64,000 nucleotides of DNA. It comes from an uncultured Lachnospiraceae bacterium. GTDB lineage: Bacteria > Bacillota > Clostridia > Lachnospirales > Lachnospiraceae. Both the position numbers and the translations under genes were made by a program. The stretch is taken from contig ONCT01000010.1 of assembly GCA_900316395.1 (NCBI GenBank), positions 22,194-86,193 on the forward strand. Direction: 5' to 3'. The notes under the pieces were generated by a model that saw nothing but the letters and a program-made list of their open reading frames with translations, was not told the DNA's origin and searched no databases. Position 1 is the first letter of the stretch; every line of letters starts with the position of its first letter. Below are positions 8,663 through 16,974 of this stretch, piece by piece.

Positions 8663-9009
8663 TATGAGGCACGTCTGCCCCTAATCAGAAAAATGCTTTT
8701 TTCCTCTCACAATGCATTTAGGTTCAAAAATGGCTGTTTACTAAATGCCAAAAAAATCAATCCAAAAATCCGGCTTATTTTTCCCTCACTGTACATATGG
8801 GGTGGTTTTAAGCTCATTTCTAAAATTTCCACAATAATTTTTCTCTGCCTCTATATATCATTTGGGTTGAAAATAGGCTCATTACTAAATAACTCCAAAA
8901 TTTTTCTTTCACCTTATATATGGGATGAGTAAAAACTGATTACTAAAAATTCGAGAAATAATTCTGCCTTCATCTACTATTGGGAACGAGTTGGAACTGA
9001 TTACTAAAT
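8663..9009. repeat. Degenerate tandem array, about five units of 58-80 bp
   Basis: Units end in the box TTACTAAA: 8738-8745, a variant (TTTCTAAA) near 8817-8824, 8882-8889, 8940-8947 and 9001-9008, giving spacings of about 79, 65, 58 and 61 bp. Inside each unit a second conserved block recurs (for example TCACCTTATATATGGGATGAG; TCACTGTACATATGGGGTGG; CTCTATATATCATTTGGGTTG), followed by GGCTCATTACTAAA or ACTGATTACTAAA. The small open frame on the plus strand here repeats the same peptide pattern because of the array and is not considered a gene. It is not CRISPR-like, since the whole unit is repeated and diverged. Confidence 0.7.
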
Positions 9010-9017
9010 ATTTGTAC

Positions 9018-9054
9018 AAAAAAAGAGCAGCTATCCATTTCTGAATAACTACTC
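9018..9054 (-). terminator. Rho-independent terminator next to the tandem array
   Basis: On the minus strand, AGAGTAGTTATTCA and TGGATAGCTGCTCT can pair with few mismatches around a short loop and are followed by seven T (9024-9018). It would end any transcript arriving from the 9.1-9.4 kb region before it enters the array. Confidence 0.65.
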
Positions 9055-9160
9055 TACAAATGAGTCATCTATTAAACCTTATGAGCCCTTGGTTTTAAGT
9101 CATTTCACAAGCACCTGCGCAAGAAATCTGCGGTGTGGATCAACCTAAGGTCAATCCATT

Positions 9161-9179
9161 CGTACCAACTGTTGGTACG
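9161..9179. promoter_or_regulatory. Perfect 9-bp inverted repeat with 1-bp centre
   Basis: CGTACCAAC (9161-9169) and GTTGGTACG (9171-9179) are exact complements around one T. A weaker inverted repeat (GGATCAACC / GGTCAATCC) lies just to the left. It may be a protein binding site or part of a mobile-element end; nothing in the window identifies the partner. Confidence 0.4.
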
Positions 9180-9185
9180 GGCAAA

Positions 9186-9386
9186 TTATGCATTTTCGGA
9201 TAAGTCGGAATAATATACCCTTTTACAACATAGTTGGGCTCCGAAAGCCTTATAAATAAAGGCATCTGCATATCCTCTGTGTTTTACGGCTATTCCGCAC
9301 CCCTTGATACAAGCAAAAATAAAAAATATAACAGGATACGCATAAAGGTACAACCTAAAAGCTTCCTCATTATGCATCTTCCGCAC
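9186..9386 (-). CDS. Possible small protein of 66 residues, unknown
   Basis: The frame encodes MRKMHNEEAFRLYLYAYPV, a short hydrophobic stretch (IFFIFACIKGCGIAV) and a Cys-containing tail. No good ribosome binding site is apparent, the composition is unusual, and I recognise no family. Short ORFs of this look can be by-products of conserved noncoding DNA, so it may not be translated. Confidence 0.25.
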   Translation of the reverse strand: MRKMHNEEAFRLYLYAYPVIFFIFACIKGCGIAVKHRGYADAFIYKAFGAQLCCKRVYYSDLSENA

Positions 9387-9535
9387 TTCCTATGTCGTGC
9401 GCGTTAGGCCAAGCCTATAACCTGATTTACTGCTGATATATTCCAAAATCATTTTTATAAAATCAACTGTGTTACCACAACCATCTTAAAGCCACCGCAT
9501 ATATATCAAAAACTTTCATATACCTCCGCCAATCA

Positions 9536-11326
9536 TTAGCTTTTCGACTTTATTACTCTCTTCATCATTTCCATGTATCTTGGATCTGTAGATTCAAGCT
9601 TAATTACGCTACTTGCATTTCTCTCATAATATTCTCCTTCATACGCTTGTGGAGTGCCATTAGACTTTACATCAAATACAAAAATATCTTTCTCATAATA
9701 TTTGAGCGCCCGCATGTTTACTAATATTTCTGATTTCATTTCTGCCGAAATAGGTTCTTCCTCAATCTCTTTTCTGATTTTTTCCCAATACTCATCTGCT
9801 GATAATTTAGGTTTTATTATTTCCGAGTTAATTCCTGTAATAAAGAAATCATTATATTTTCTGTAATCATCCCCGTACAATCGAAAATACTTATCGGCAT
9901 CGTCTTCACTATCTGCAACTCCCACTATTACATACCCATGCTCATTTGGTTTAGTATTCACCATCGCTGTTAACGTTTTAACTATCTTTTTTAAACACTT
10001 TTTATTATAGTTAGCATCTTTTGTTAAATCACAAAATCCAATTTTCAAATCTAACATTTGTTGTTCAATGCAAGTATCCCTCAACATATTCTCTAAATCT
10101 GATATATTTGACTGTGATATTTCCTTCTTCACTACATTTGAAAAAGTCATAGCTATTATAGATTTTACTGCTACTATTTTTTCCTCCCTAGCTCCAGAAT
10201 CCCAAGACGAATCTCCTACATTATTCAATTCTCTAGCCGCAAGATTATCTAACTTTTTAATTATTTCATTATAATCTGCAACTATTTTACTCTCACTCAT
10301 TAGTGAATATATTGCCAAAAAGATTACTTGAAAAGAGCGAACTTTTGCTGAACCAACATTATGAAAAACCAACTCAGAAAATGTTTTACCAGCAATATCG
10401 AAAATTCTTTCCAGCTCATCCATTACTTCCATAAACTGGCTAATAATCTCATTTTCTCCAATTCTCAATATCTCCGCTTCTGCTTTTTGGTAAACTTCTT
10501 GTTCTTTCCCTTCAGTTCCATATAACACATTCAAACTGTATGCCGTAGGTTCAACCCTATTCCCTAAAAGCATATATGCAAGAATTTGTCCAATCATCTG
10601 CTCATCCATTGATTGACGCATATTCTTTATTGTAATAATACCTTGTTTTACCCAAAAAACTTCATTAAGTTTTATTCCATAATCCAATTTACTATTTGAA
10701 AGACTAATAGCTCTCATTTGAGATAACTCCAAAATATCACTTGATGAATAATCTCTCCTCACTTTATTTGCTATTTTGCGAACAACCTCTGAAAACATGC
10801 ATATTGCTCCAGCTTGTCTCAAATCTTGTCTAGAAAGCTGACGACCACTTGCATTAATTCTCCGAAATATTTCCTCTACAATACAATCTTCAAAATCTGT
10901 AACAGAAAAAGGCAACGGGTAATTACTTATTTTTGTACAAATATTTCTAGGCAATACAGGCGTCTTTTGTTTCAATTTCCCTTCATCAAGCATCTGTTTG
11001 GTCAACGCCATTGTATTCAAATCGAAATATCCATCAAACTCTTCATTTTTCAACTTAAACTCATTTTGAATAAATGAAAAAATAGCATCTAATCTCTGCA
11101 TTCCATCGATTATTTCATATTTAACATCCGATTCTGTCTTTTGTTCAGCCAAAAGAAATAACGGAACTGAATACTGGCGAGAAATAGAATCAACAAAAGC
11201 CATTTTTTCTTCAACTGTCCAAACTAATTTTCTCTGATATTTACGATTAACCATAAATCTTTTAGAAATATACCAATCAAAAACTCGTTGTATATTTTCA
11301 TTACTTATCGATAAATTATTATCCAC
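9536..11326 (-). CDS. DUF262 (ParB/GmrS-like) protein with C-terminal AlbA_2-like domain, possible defence protein
   Basis: About 596 residues. I prefer GTG at 11326, since the GAGGTG site is correctly spaced from it and too close to the GTG at 11332. The N-terminal third is a DUF262 domain: YQRKLVWTVEEKMAFVDSI, then IIDGMQRLDAIFSF (the family's usual D-G-Q-Q-R reads D-G-M-Q-R), then FRRINASGRQLSRQDLR. DUF262 proteins include the nucleotide-binding GmrS half of type IV restriction enzymes, BrxU and SspE. The middle is helical. From about residue 410 an AlbA_2-like domain is seen: LDLKIGFCDL, KTLTAMVNTKPNEHGYVIVGVAD, FRLYGDDYRKYNDFFITGI and, near the end, YYERNASSVIKL. No DUF1524 (HNH) half is visible. 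Stand-alone, and surrounded by mobile-element debris. Confidence 0.75.
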   Translation of the reverse strand: MDNNLSISNENIQRVFDWYISKRFMVNRKYQRKLVWTVEEKMAFVDSISRQYSVPLFLLAEQKTESDVKYEIIDGMQRLDAIFSFIQNEFKLKNEEFDGYFDLNTMALTKQMLDEGKLKQKTPVLPRNICTKISNYPLPFSVTDFEDCIVEEIFRRINASGRQLSRQDLRQAGAICMFSEVVRKIANKVRRDYSSSDILELSQMRAISLSNSKLDYGIKLNEVFWVKQGIITIKNMRQSMDEQMIGQILAYMLLGNRVEPTAYSLNVLYGTEGKEQEVYQKAEAEILRIGENEIISQFMEVMDELERIFDIAGKTFSELVFHNVGSAKVRSFQVIFLAIYSLMSESKIVADYNEIIKKLDNLAARELNNVGDSSWDSGAREEKIVAVKSIIAMTFSNVVKKEISQSNISDLENMLRDTCIEQQMLDLKIGFCDLTKDANYNKKCLKKIVKTLTAMVNTKPNEHGYVIVGVADSEDDADKYFRLYGDDYRKYNDFFITGINSEIIKPKLSADEYWEKIRKEIEEEPISAEMKSEILVNMRALKYYEKDIFVFDVKSNGTPQAYEGEYYERNASSVIKLESTDPRYMEMMKRVIKSKS

Positions 11327-11402
11327 AATCACACCTCACTTATTATTAGAAATTATTTTATTTAATTATTATCTGCTATACAAAACAACTAAAATGACAT
11401 TA

Positions 11403-11555
11403 TCATAGTCCAATTAATGTCGAATACTCATTTCGAATTCTTTCCATTGGTGTCATATCCCCAAAATCAGGTAATCTTCCCTCACCTACACTAGCAGGAT
11501 AAGGCAAATACTTACACTTAAAATAAATATTCGGATATGTATATACAATGTCCAT
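11403..11555 (-). pseudogene. Possible gene fragment of 50 codons, unknown
   Basis: The frame begins MDIVYTYPNIYFKCKYLPYP and ends GDMTPMERIRNEYSTLIGL before TGA at 11403-11405. The composition looks like a real protein C-terminus rather than a chance ORF, but there is no ribosome binding site and I do not recognise the family. It lies between the IS110 fragment and the DUF262 gene and may be the 3' end of a gene broken by rearrangement. Confidence 0.3.
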
Positions 11556-11587
11556 ACTCTCAAAAAAGCATCTCTATCAAGTACAAG

Positions 11588-11827
11588 TTAACAATATATA
11601 ATGCTTCTAAAGCAATCCTTGTCATTCTCAGTCTTAATCGCATCTGCCCGTTGATAAAAAGAGGTAAATCCTTCTATATCGTCATTAAATATGAAAACTC
11701 TTTTTGTGAGTTCTCGGCCCCTGTTATCAAAGGCTCTATCATAGTGCGTTATGCTTCCGATATCAACTCCGATTACTAAAGTTGTATCTGTTACTTGTTC
11801 AATTCTCTCATTCTGTGTATAATTCAT
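11588..11827 (-). pseudogene. IS110-family transposase, N-terminal fragment
   Basis: From ATG at 11827, after AGGAGGTTCACT, the product begins MNYTQNERIEQVTDTTLVIG and continues with VDIGSITHYDRAFDNRGREL. This matches the start of the IS110 DEDD catalytic domain, whose first Asp is in G-V-D-I-G-S. About 65 family-like residues are present (to roughly TENDK); intact IS110 transposases are around 400 residues. The rest, including the C-terminal transposase_20 part, is absent, so the element is a remnant. Confidence 0.8.
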
Positions 11828-11960
11828 AGTGAACCTCCTGTGTTTGATTGATATGTTACATCCACCAAGATACATCTCAATCTAACCTTGAGGTTCTATA
11901 TTATTCAATTGGTACTCTTTATGAATTACAGGAATGCTCCTAAATATAACTAGTAAGATA

Positions 11961-12350
11961 CTATCTCAAAGCTCTTCTTAATTCATCTTCGCTATACCCA
12001 AACATATAATCATCGTCTTCACCATTACTTACCCAAATATCTGCTGCATCATAGACACTTATTCTTTCATCTTCGTAAGCATTACTAGAATTACCCGAGC
12101 CACGACAACTTCTACACCAAGACCGAGGCATTGTTCCGTCATATCTAAATCCAAACAGCTCTTCAATTTCTTGCTCTCCATGAGCAATCAGACCGCAATG
12201 TGGGCATTCTGCATAACTACCATATTCCGTTAATGAATCTATATGGTTTACACAACATAGCGCTAAGTTATATCCTGCGCTTGCCAAAACTTCAGCAATT
12301 CCCTTGCCTATGCTTCTCGACGCTCCACTAATAAAAGCGCTTTTACTCAT
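11961..12350 (-). CDS. Chimeric ORF: short-chain dehydrogenase N-terminus joined to a zinc-ribbon-like protein
   Basis: 129 residues. Residues 1-40 are the start of a short-chain dehydrogenase Rossmann fold (SAFISGASRSIGKGIAEVLA, then GYNLALCC). From about residue 41 the sequence changes to an unrelated small protein with C-P-H-C and C-R-S-C pairs (YAECPHCGLIAHGEQEIEEL; RYDGTMPRSWCRSC) and an acidic tail, similar to Cys-rich proteins of phages and mobile elements. Neither half makes a complete enzyme. The dehydrogenase half follows the alcohol dehydrogenase gene on the same strand, so the join near 12230 probably marks where accessory DNA cut into a chromosomal gene. It may be expressed but is unlikely to be an oxidoreductase. 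Confidence 0.6.
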   Translation of the reverse strand: MSKSAFISGASRSIGKGIAEVLASAGYNLALCCVNHIDSLTEYGSYAECPHCGLIAHGEQEIEELFGFRYDGTMPRSWCRSCRGSGNSSNAYEDERISVYDAADIWVSNGEDDDYMFGYSEDELRRALR

Positions 12351-12366
12351 TATTCATCCTCCATAG

Positions 12367-12393
12367 AGGTTGACAGGGGGCCCCTGTCAACCT
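12367..12393. repeat. Palindromic GACAGGGG-type repeat, copy 2
   Basis: Perfect 13-bp arms AGGTTGACAGGGG (12367-12379) and CCCCTGTCAACCT (12381-12393) around one base. The stop codon TGA of the alcohol dehydrogenase gene (12387-12389) is part of the right arm, as in copies 1 and 3. Confidence 0.8.
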
Positions 12394-13583
12394 TGCAATC
12401 TTCTAAGCAATAGCTTGATGTCCTCTGCATCCCAGATTACTGGTACTGGATATGCAGGGTTGGCCTCTTGGATAGCCCTTGTAACGATTGTATTATAGTC
12501 CTCTTCTCTAAGCTCCTTAACGCGAGTTGGAATTTCCATGTTCTTATTCATTTGCCTAATTGCTTCAATGAATCTCTCTGCCCTGTCCTGTTCAGAGATT
12601 CCTCTAATTCCAACAACCTCTGCTAACTCTGACAATGGCTTGTATACAGCCGAGCCATATTGCTCTAATACAGCAGGAAGAATTATGGCATTAGCATAGC
12701 CGTGAGGCAGTCCATATAGCGCTCCAAATGTGTGGGCGACAGCGTGAACATATCCTACGAAATTATTCGTAAATGCTACACCTGCATAGTAGGATGCCAT
12801 TAGCATCCTTCCCCTTGCTTTAATGTCAGAACCGTTATTATACGCATTTTCCAGATTATCGAATATCATTCTTACAGACTTGCGGGCCAGTTTCTGAACC
12901 ATAGGGGATGCATATAGATTCGTATATGTCTCCACTGCATGGGTTAGAGCATCCATTCCTGTGGCTGCCGTTATGTGCTTAGGAAGGCTAAGTGTAATCT
13001 CCGGATACATGCAAGCGTACTTTGGGACGAGACCAAAGTCTGTTATTGCGTATTTGTAATGAGTGCCATCCACCTCGTCAGTTATAACTGCTGCAACCGT
13101 AGCCTCAGAGCCTGTTCCTGCTGTGGTCGGCACCACGTACAAATCAGGAATTGGGTTCTTAATCTTGAACATGCCACGCATATCTCTAACCTGCAAAGTC
13201 GGATTAGTTGCTCTTGCGCCAATTATCTTAGAAGCATCCATAACACTACCACCACCAACGGCGATAATGCATTGACAATTGTTGTCATTATATACCTTCA
13301 GCGCCTCTTCGATACAGGTAATTGTAGGGTCCGGCATAATTCCACTATATACACTATATTCGATGCCCTTATCCTTCAGTGCGTCGAATAGTGGCTCTAG
13401 CGACCCTCTCTTAATAAAGCCTGCAGTTGTTACCACAAGCGCCCTGCTATTGCCGTCGCTTTGTACAACATCCGGCAGCTTAAGGATACTTTCCTTACCC
13501 TTAATCAGATTCGGCCTTCTAATCTTGGCTATTCTAATAAATGTGCTTACAAACCTTTGTCTTAATCTAGTAATCTTCTCCAT
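12387..13583 (-). CDS. Iron-containing alcohol dehydrogenase
   Basis: 398 residues from the ATG at 13583, chosen because GGGGGAG lies just upstream; the longer frame to 13652 runs into a palindromic repeat. NAD binding: GGGSVMDASK and PTTAGTGSE. Metal ligands lie in the family's usual places: an Asp in DGTHYKYAITDFGLVP or its vicinity, His in GMDALTHAVETY, and the two His of HAVAHTFGALYGLPHG. The family reduces aldehydes to alcohols with NAD(P)H in fermentation. Substrate cannot be told (butanol, propanediol or lactaldehyde types all possible). The stop codon is inside repeat copy 2. Downstream lies the truncated dehydrogenase, upstream the metallophosphoesterase. Confidence 0.9.
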   Translation of the reverse strand: MEKITRLRQRFVSTFIRIAKIRRPNLIKGKESILKLPDVVQSDGNSRALVVTTAGFIKRGSLEPLFDALKDKGIEYSVYSGIMPDPTITCIEEALKVYNDNNCQCIIAVGGGSVMDASKIIGARATNPTLQVRDMRGMFKIKNPIPDLYVVPTTAGTGSEATVAAVITDEVDGTHYKYAITDFGLVPKYACMYPEITLSLPKHITAATGMDALTHAVETYTNLYASPMVQKLARKSVRMIFDNLENAYNNGSDIKARGRMLMASYYAGVAFTNNFVGYVHAVAHTFGALYGLPHGYANAIILPAVLEQYGSAVYKPLSELAEVVGIRGISEQDRAERFIEAIRQMNKNMEIPTRVKELREEDYNTIVTRAIQEANPAYPVPVIWDAEDIKLLLRRLQG

Positions 13584-13616
13584 AGTGTTCTCCCCCTTGC
13601 TTTTGTTGTGTGAACG

Positions 13617-13667
13617 GTTGACAAAACATGGTTGACAACAGAATGTTGTCAACAGGACCCCCTGTCA
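13617..13667. repeat. Palindromic GACAGGGG-type repeat, copy 3 (compound)
   Basis: GGTTGACA occurs twice as a direct repeat (13617-13624, 13630-13637). GTTGACAAC (13631-13639) and GTTGTCAAC (13645-13653) are exact inverted arms, and CCCCCTGTCA (13658-13667) is the right half of the standard motif. The last three bases give the TGA stop of the metallophosphoesterase gene. Confidence 0.65.
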
Positions 13668-14861
13668 ATGTTTGAAGTTAATCTTCACATCTACTACTTC
13701 TGCGTTGGTTCCAACACGAACTCCTGGTCCGTAGAAGCCAATACCTGAAGTCGTTACATTATACATGTTGCCCCTCTTAATTACGCCTTTGGAATTGTCC
13801 CATATAAGCTTGCTTGTAAGGTTAAGCGGGAAGATTTGTCCGTCATGGGTATGACCAGAGAAATCAACATCTACTCCCGCGTCAGCTAACTCTTGAATCT
13901 GTCTTGGCTGATGGTCAATTACGAGAATTGGAAGCTCCTTATTAAGCCCCTGAGTTACCTCAGCTGGAGTCTTTCTTCCATCAACATCCTTGCCTTCCTT
14001 CTGGGCATCAGGTCTGCCGTATATGTAGAAGGAATTGTTAACAAGCACATATTCGTCTCTTAAGTTCTTAACGCCTGCTCTCTCAAGGAAATCGTCCATT
14101 CTCGGGTCCGCCACAGGCTTCTCATCACTTGTAAATGTGAATCCCGCAATAATCATCTCTGATACATCATGATTACCATATACCGAATAAACTCCGTATT
14201 TTGAATCAATTGATTTATACAATCTAATAAGCTCTTCCGGATCTTCTAGTGCATCATAATTGTTGTCGAATATATCTCCTGCAAGAACAACAACATCAGG
14301 ATGGTTGGCGTTAATCTTATCAACCATATCCTTAATCTGACTGACTCCCACAGAATACCCCATATGCATATCAGCTACAAGAACAACATTAAGGCTGTCT
14401 ACTCCATTACATTTCTTATCAACATCTATCTCATAGCTATTATCATATATTGTCCTTGCCTGTATTCCACCTCCAATGGCAATTCCAGATAGAACAAGAA
14501 CTACTACCGTACCAAGGGCAATAAATTGTTTTCTTGTAATGGTGGTCTCTGACTTAGGAATCTTCTTCCTCTTACGAATGATTACACGAATCAAATCGAG
14601 AATTGCTATTATTGAAATAATATATATAACAACTCCATACCAGTATGTTCCAACAATATGGAACAATCTCCTAACCGTTCCTTCAGGAACAGGTGCAGCA
14701 ATGTACATTCCCATACAAAGGGTCCAGTACACTATATTAATTGCAATTCTAACGCCCATCTTAAGACGACCATTGCATATTGTATCAAGCCATTTCATAA
14801 ACCACATACATACGTAATAATTGGCAAGTATGTATACTGGCAGGATCAAAATTGCTAGCAT
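13665..14861 (-). CDS. Membrane-bound calcineurin-like metallophosphoesterase
   Basis: 398 residues. Four hydrophobic segments occupy the first 160 residues (about 1-20, 37-55, 72-95 and 114-132). The phosphoesterase domain follows with the complete metal-binding set: ADMHMG, VVLAGDIFD, VYGNHDVS, then DHQP and SGHTHDGQIFPLN. Members of this YkuE-like group are anchored phosphohydrolases with the catalytic domain outside or at the membrane; substrates are mostly unknown, lipid or nucleotide phosphates being candidates. The stop is inside repeat copy 3. It is divergent from the DUF975-CmpB gene. Confidence 0.88.
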   Translation of the reverse strand: MLAILILPVYILANYYVCMWFMKWLDTICNGRLKMGVRIAINIVYWTLCMGMYIAAPVPEGTVRRLFHIVGTYWYGVVIYIISIIAILDLIRVIIRKRKKIPKSETTITRKQFIALGTVVVLVLSGIAIGGGIQARTIYDNSYEIDVDKKCNGVDSLNVVLVADMHMGYSVGVSQIKDMVDKINANHPDVVVLAGDIFDNNYDALEDPEELIRLYKSIDSKYGVYSVYGNHDVSEMIIAGFTFTSDEKPVADPRMDDFLERAGVKNLRDEYVLVNNSFYIYGRPDAQKEGKDVDGRKTPAEVTQGLNKELPILVIDHQPRQIQELADAGVDVDFSGHTHDGQIFPLNLTSKLIWDNSKGVIKRGNMYNVTTSGIGFYGPGVRVGTNAEVVDVKINFKH

Positions 14862-14926
14862 CGTTTATCTAATGTCTCCTATCCTTAAAATTTCATTTCA
14901 TATTATATCATTTTATTGGGTTTTTG

Positions 14927-14935
14927 TGGTATAAT
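14927..14935 (+). promoter_or_regulatory. Extended -10 promoter element for the DUF975-CmpB gene
   Basis: TGG followed by TATAAT (14930-14935) lies 69 bp upstream of the ATG at 15004 in the divergent intergenic region. No good -35 box is seen, as expected for extended -10 promoters. Confidence 0.5.
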
Positions 14936-15003
14936 GCTTTGAGTTAGTGCAAAAAAATACTGATTTGTACACAAATCCACAGAATCATATAACGGGAGCA
15001 ATT

Positions 15004-16974
15004 ATGGAAATCAACAGAAAAGACTTGAAAAAAAAGGGCAAGGCTTCAATAAAAAGACATTATTTTATATTCGTTATAACCCTTCTATTATGTGCCGTAC
15101 TAGGTGTGTTCTATACATCTTCAACATATATCTTTAACTTAATGAAGGGTGGAAATGATGAGACATATTCAGATATATCAGCCAAAATCTCTGAAAACGC
15201 ATACTATAACGAAGATGGCGAGCTGGTTATTAACAACGCAATATACGATTCGAGTAATGATATAGCACAGGCTCTAAGTGACTATATACAGGGCAAGACA
15301 CAGGAAGCTCTTAATCTGGAGAATCGCGTTAATACAGTTGAAGAAAATAAGCCTGATGAGAAGGTTGGAATAGTAACACTAGGCTATCGTAATGGTGTTC
15401 TTGCATCAGTTGTTAACAGTGTTAGGTCTGGTTCCCTTCTTCTTACAACATATAAATCCATATCAAAGGTTATAAAGGACCCTTCTTTCGCTTCAATTAT
15501 TATGCTTATTCTTGTAGTACTTATATTCTTAGCATACAGGGCATTTATTAAGAATGCGTTATGGCTTACTGCAAGAAGACAATTTACTGAAGCCCAGACA
15601 TACGAAAGAATAACAGGAAGAAGCTTCCTATTCTTATTTATAAGGAAATCATACTTTAGGGCTTGTATGACATTTTTTATAAAAGAAATATATCAGCTCC
15701 TGTGGAGCTTAACTATTGTGGGTGGAGTAATTAAGTTCTATTCTTATAGAATGGTTTCATATATTCTTGCTGAGAATCCTAAGCTTAATTCGAAGCAGGC
15801 AATTACTCTGTCACGCAATATGATGAAAGGTCACAAGTGGGAAATGTTCGTACTGGATATTTCCTTCATTGCCTGGGAGCTTCTTAATATTGTAACAGCA
15901 GGATTACTTGGACTACTCTTCCTAAATCCATATATGGAAGCTACCAAGGCACAGTATTATATTAAGCTTAGAGAAATTGCAGTAGCTAATAAGATTGAGG
16001 GATATGAGCTTCTTAATGATGAATATTATGTAAAGACTCCTTCTGAAGAAGACCTTAAGGTTGCTTATGCTGATATTATTGAGCTTAAGAAGAAGGCTCC
16101 TAAGGAAATAGAAAAATTCACAGGAGTTGCTGGCTTCTTTGCAAATGTGTTCGGTATTATCCTTGTTAATAATGATAAAGCAAAACGAATTGCTGCCCAG
16201 GAGGAGAATGCTACTCAGATAGAGGAATATGAACTTATTAGAAGTGGCAAGCTCTATCCTGACCGACTTAATCCTTTATATACGGCTAATGAAGGAAAGC
16301 TTGCATCTAAGGTAAAATCACTTAACTATAATAGGCGTTACACCATAACTAATCTAATTGCTCTATTCTTCACAGGATGTCTTATTGGATGGTTATGGGA
16401 GGTTGGTATCCACCTTGTAAATGATGGTGTATTCGTTAACAGAGGCGTACTACATGGACCATGGCTTCCAATATACGGAACCGGTGCCGCGCTAATACTT
16501 GTAATACTATATAGGTTCAGAAGTAGACCATGGTTAGAATTCCTGCTTACAATTCTTCTATGTGGAGTTGTAGAATACTTTACTTCGTATTTCTTAGAGA
16601 TATCACATAATGGTCAGAAATGGTGGGATTACACAGGATATTTCCTTAACATCAACGGAAGAGTCTGTGCTGAAGGACTGTTAGTATTCGGTGTTGCAGG
16701 CGCAGCGGCAGTATATGTATTGTTCCCTCTACTCGATGATGCATTATCTAAGATACCACTTAAGATACTGCTGCCAATTGTAATTGTTCTTGTTATTGTA
16801 TTCGTGGCTGACGTTATCTATTCACATTTCTATCCTAATACAGGTAAGGGTATTACCGATTACAAGGACGGCAAGCAGACAGGCTGTACCAATAATGGTA
16901 CATCTGATAATCTGTATACAGCCAGTGGTATATACAAGCCTTCTGCTAATTCTTATTATCATTATATTTCTTAA
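15004..16974 (+). CDS. DUF975 membrane protein fused to a CmpB-like (putative ABC transporter type IV) domain
   Basis: 656 residues from ATG at 15004, after ACGGGAG. Residues 18-40 are a membrane segment followed by an extracytoplasmic loop. A DUF975 region extends to about 340: hydrophobic helices with ALWLTARRQFTEA, MVSYILAENPKL, KGHKWEMFVLDISFIAWELL and GLLFLNPYMEATKAQYY. After a charged linker, residues 455-600 match the CmpB-like family (FFTGCLIGWLWEVG, GVLHGPWLPIYGTGA, WDYTGYFLNINGRV). A polar tail follows. The function of neither family is established. The last 29 bp overlap the 3' end of the convergent hybrid kinase gene. Confidence 0.8.
   Translation: MEINRKDLKKKGKASIKRHYFIFVITLLLCAVLGVFYTSSTYIFNLMKGGNDETYSDISAKISENAYYNEDGELVINNAIYDSSNDIAQALSDYIQGKTQEALNLENRVNTVEENKPDEKVGIVTLGYRNGVLASVVNSVRSGSLLLTTYKSISKVIKDPSFASIIMLILVVLIFLAYRAFIKNALWLTARRQFTEAQTYERITGRSFLFLFIRKSYFRACMTFFIKEIYQLLWSLTIVGGVIKFYSYRMVSYILAENPKLNSKQAITLSRNMMKGHKWEMFVLDISFIAWELLNIVTAGLLGLLFLNPYMEATKAQYYIKLREIAVANKIEGYELLNDEYYVKTPSEEDLKVAYADIIELKKKAPKEIEKFTGVAGFFANVFGIILVNNDKAKRIAAQEENATQIEEYELIRSGKLYPDRLNPLYTANEGKLASKVKSLNYNRRYTITNLIALFFTGCLIGWLWEVGIHLVNDGVFVNRGVLHGPWLPIYGTGAALILVILYRFRSRPWLEFLLTILLCGVVEYFTSYFLEISHNGQKWWDYTGYFLNINGRVCAEGLLVFGVAGAAAVYVLFPLLDDALSKIPLKILLPIVIVLVIVFVADVIYSHFYPNTGKGITDYKDGKQTGCTNNGTSDNLYTASGIYKPSANSYYHYIS

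Noticed and set aside
8624..8932. 102-codon plus-strand ORF over the tandem array
   Set aside because: Its peptide repeats only because the DNA does; there is no ribosome binding site and hydrophobic, low-information composition.
8663..9009. CRISPR array at the spaced TTACTAAA boxes
   Set aside because: The boxes are short, spacing varies by 20 bp, and the sequence between boxes is itself repeated, not unique; there are no cas genes in the window.
12975..13391. 138-codon ORF opposite the alcohol dehydrogenase gene
   Set aside because: The minus-strand enzyme has all family motifs through this stretch; the antisense frame has none.
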